The notes beneath the pieces are model-generated. The model had not been told where the DNA came from and ran no database searches. It saw only the letters and a program-made list of their open reading frames with translations. This document shows positions 63,208 to 64,000 of a DNA stretch of 64,000 nucleotides, one piece after another. The stretch lies in NCBI RefSeq assembly GCF_014650595.1, contig NZ_BMVG01000018.1:62001-126000 (forward strand), in the 5' to 3' direction. The translations under genes were made by a program, and so were the position numbers. Each line of letters begins with the position of its first letter. Position 1 is the stretch's first letter. This DNA is from Streptomyces alanosinicus. Its GTDB lineage: Bacteria; Actinomycetota; Actinomycetes; Streptomycetales; Streptomycetaceae.

Positions 63208-63497
63208 GGTGCTTCTCCTTCGATGTTCACGTTGGAGTGGAGCAGGGTTCGGCGGCGGGCGTAGCTGGGTTGGCCGGTGACGTGCCGGATGACGCGGACC
63301 GGTGCGGGCGGGGCGGACCAGACCGCCTTACTCGGGGGCATCCGTAGACCCGCAGACCAGAAGTGCTTCGCAGTGCTGCCCTGCAGACGGGGGGAACGGA
63401 CACTGCCGTGGCTGACCGGCATCGCCGCATCCCCGCGGCTGCGAACGCAATCCCGCTGTCACCAGCGAGGGCGTGATCCGTTGGGCCGCCACCGGCC

Positions 63498-63884
63498 TCA
63501 CGACCCGGCGCCGCCCGGGGTGAGGATTTCCATGAGATGTCCGTCGGGGTCGCGGAAGTAGGTACCCCTGCGGCCTTCGGTGCGCTCGCTGCGGTAGATC
63601 TGCCCATTCTCTTGGCATGCGGGATCGGCGTAGTGGGCGATTCCACCGTCCTGTATGCGGGCGAGGGCGGCGTCGAACTCCTCCTCGCTGACCATGAATG
63701 CGTAGTGGTGTGGCTCGAAGTCGTCCAGCTGGTCGTAGTCCAGGCTGACTTGGTTGGCCAGCGTGACCGGCGTGAAGTGCGCCAGCGGCGGGTCGACGCT
63801 GAGGCCGAGGATGTCGGCCAGGAACTGCGCCGAGGCTTGCGGGTCACGGGCGGGGACGATGGTGTGGTTCAGTTCCACGGTCAT
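63498..63884 (-). CDS. VOC-superfamily protein (glyoxalase/dioxygenase fold)
   Basis: A 128-residue single VOC module pair. Potential metal ligands are His in ELNHTIVPA, His in FEPHHYAFMV and Glu in GHLMEIL near the end. Families of this size include glyoxalase-like and antibiotic-resistance proteins. AGGAG precedes ATG 63884. Substrate unknown. Confidence 0.83.
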   Translation of the reverse strand: MTVELNHTIVPARDPQASAQFLADILGLSVDPPLAHFTPVTLANQVSLDYDQLDDFEPHHYAFMVSEEEFDAALARIQDGGIAHYADPACQENGQIYRSERTEGRRGTYFRDPDGHLMEILTPGGAGS

Positions 63885-63952
63885 AGTGACTCCTGTTCAG
63901 GGACGGGCTGCGCGAGGTGGGATGCTGCCCTCCCCCGGCTGCGGTTGCCGTG

Positions 63953-64000
63953 TCACACGTCGATCTGCTGGAAGATGTGCGGGTACGTCACGATGTCGTC
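63953..64000 (-). CDS. 3' end of a gene cut by the window edge
   Basis: Fifteen codons ending in TGA (DDIVTYPHIFQQIDV). Codon use fits a real gene on the same strand as the VOC gene, 68 bp upstream of it. Too short to identify. Confidence 0.45.
   Translation of the reverse strand, partial: DDIVTYPHIFQQIDV

Overview
The window is high-GC actinobacterial DNA, most likely from a Streptomyces. The signs are GC-rich third codon positions, GTG starts, GGAGG-type ribosome sites, Tat-exported sugar enzymes, SpoIIE/HATPase phosphatases and HxlR/TetR/LacI-type regulators. The left 27 kb is orderly and dense. The right 37 kb is a decayed accessory region full of transposon fossils, frameshifted genes and MITE-like elements. 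I see no tRNA, rRNA, CRISPR array or origin.

Region 1 (1-19 kb) is a sugar island. A minus-strand run of thirteen genes reads leftward from about 14.66 kb: lipoprotein sugar-binding protein, two-domain ABC ATPase, permease, L-fuconate dehydratase, L-fucose mutarotase, zinc alcohol dehydrogenase, KduD-like SDR, KDPG-type aldolase, KDG-type sugar kinase, aldo/keto reductase, FadR-type regulator, lactonase-type amidohydrolase and a metallo-beta-lactamase-fold protein. Divergently transcribed are a secreted GH29 alpha-L-fucosidase and a secreted ricin-domain CE2-type esterase. Together they can release, deacetylate, import and oxidise fucose-containing glycans. The kinase, aldolase and KduD set suggests that a second, hexuronate-type substrate is also used.

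Region 2 (19-27 kb) holds a PAS-GAF-SpoIIE-HATPase phosphatase, a nitroreductase, a GNAT acetyltransferase, an Lrp regulator divergent from an RBBP9-type hydrolase, and a TetR/serine-hydrolase pair sharing three copies of one operator.

Region 3 (27-53 kb) alternates fossils of IS5, IS256, IS701, IS3 and IS481 types and recombinases with islands of intact genes: an F420-type oxidoreductase, two HxlR/reductase pairs, a GH16 enzyme and several Streptomyces hypotheticals. A GH5 cellulase is damaged twice, by an in-frame 200-bp MITE with a 4-bp target duplication and by a 1-nt frameshift after its signal peptide. An SRAP gene, a RelE-type toxin, a LacI regulator and a ricin-domain gene are also decayed. 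A 49-residue acidic ORF with a Cys-containing tail lies at 39.5 kb.

Region 4 (53-64 kb) contains the most unusual gene: an 891-residue protein joining a complete 12-helix amino-acid permease to a SpoIIE phosphatase and an anti-sigma-type ATPase domain. A LuxR tail, a frameshifted SDR with an ArsR regulator, a second MITE, a third SpoIIE phosphatase, a broken serine recombinase, a DUF4267 membrane protein and a VOC protein follow.
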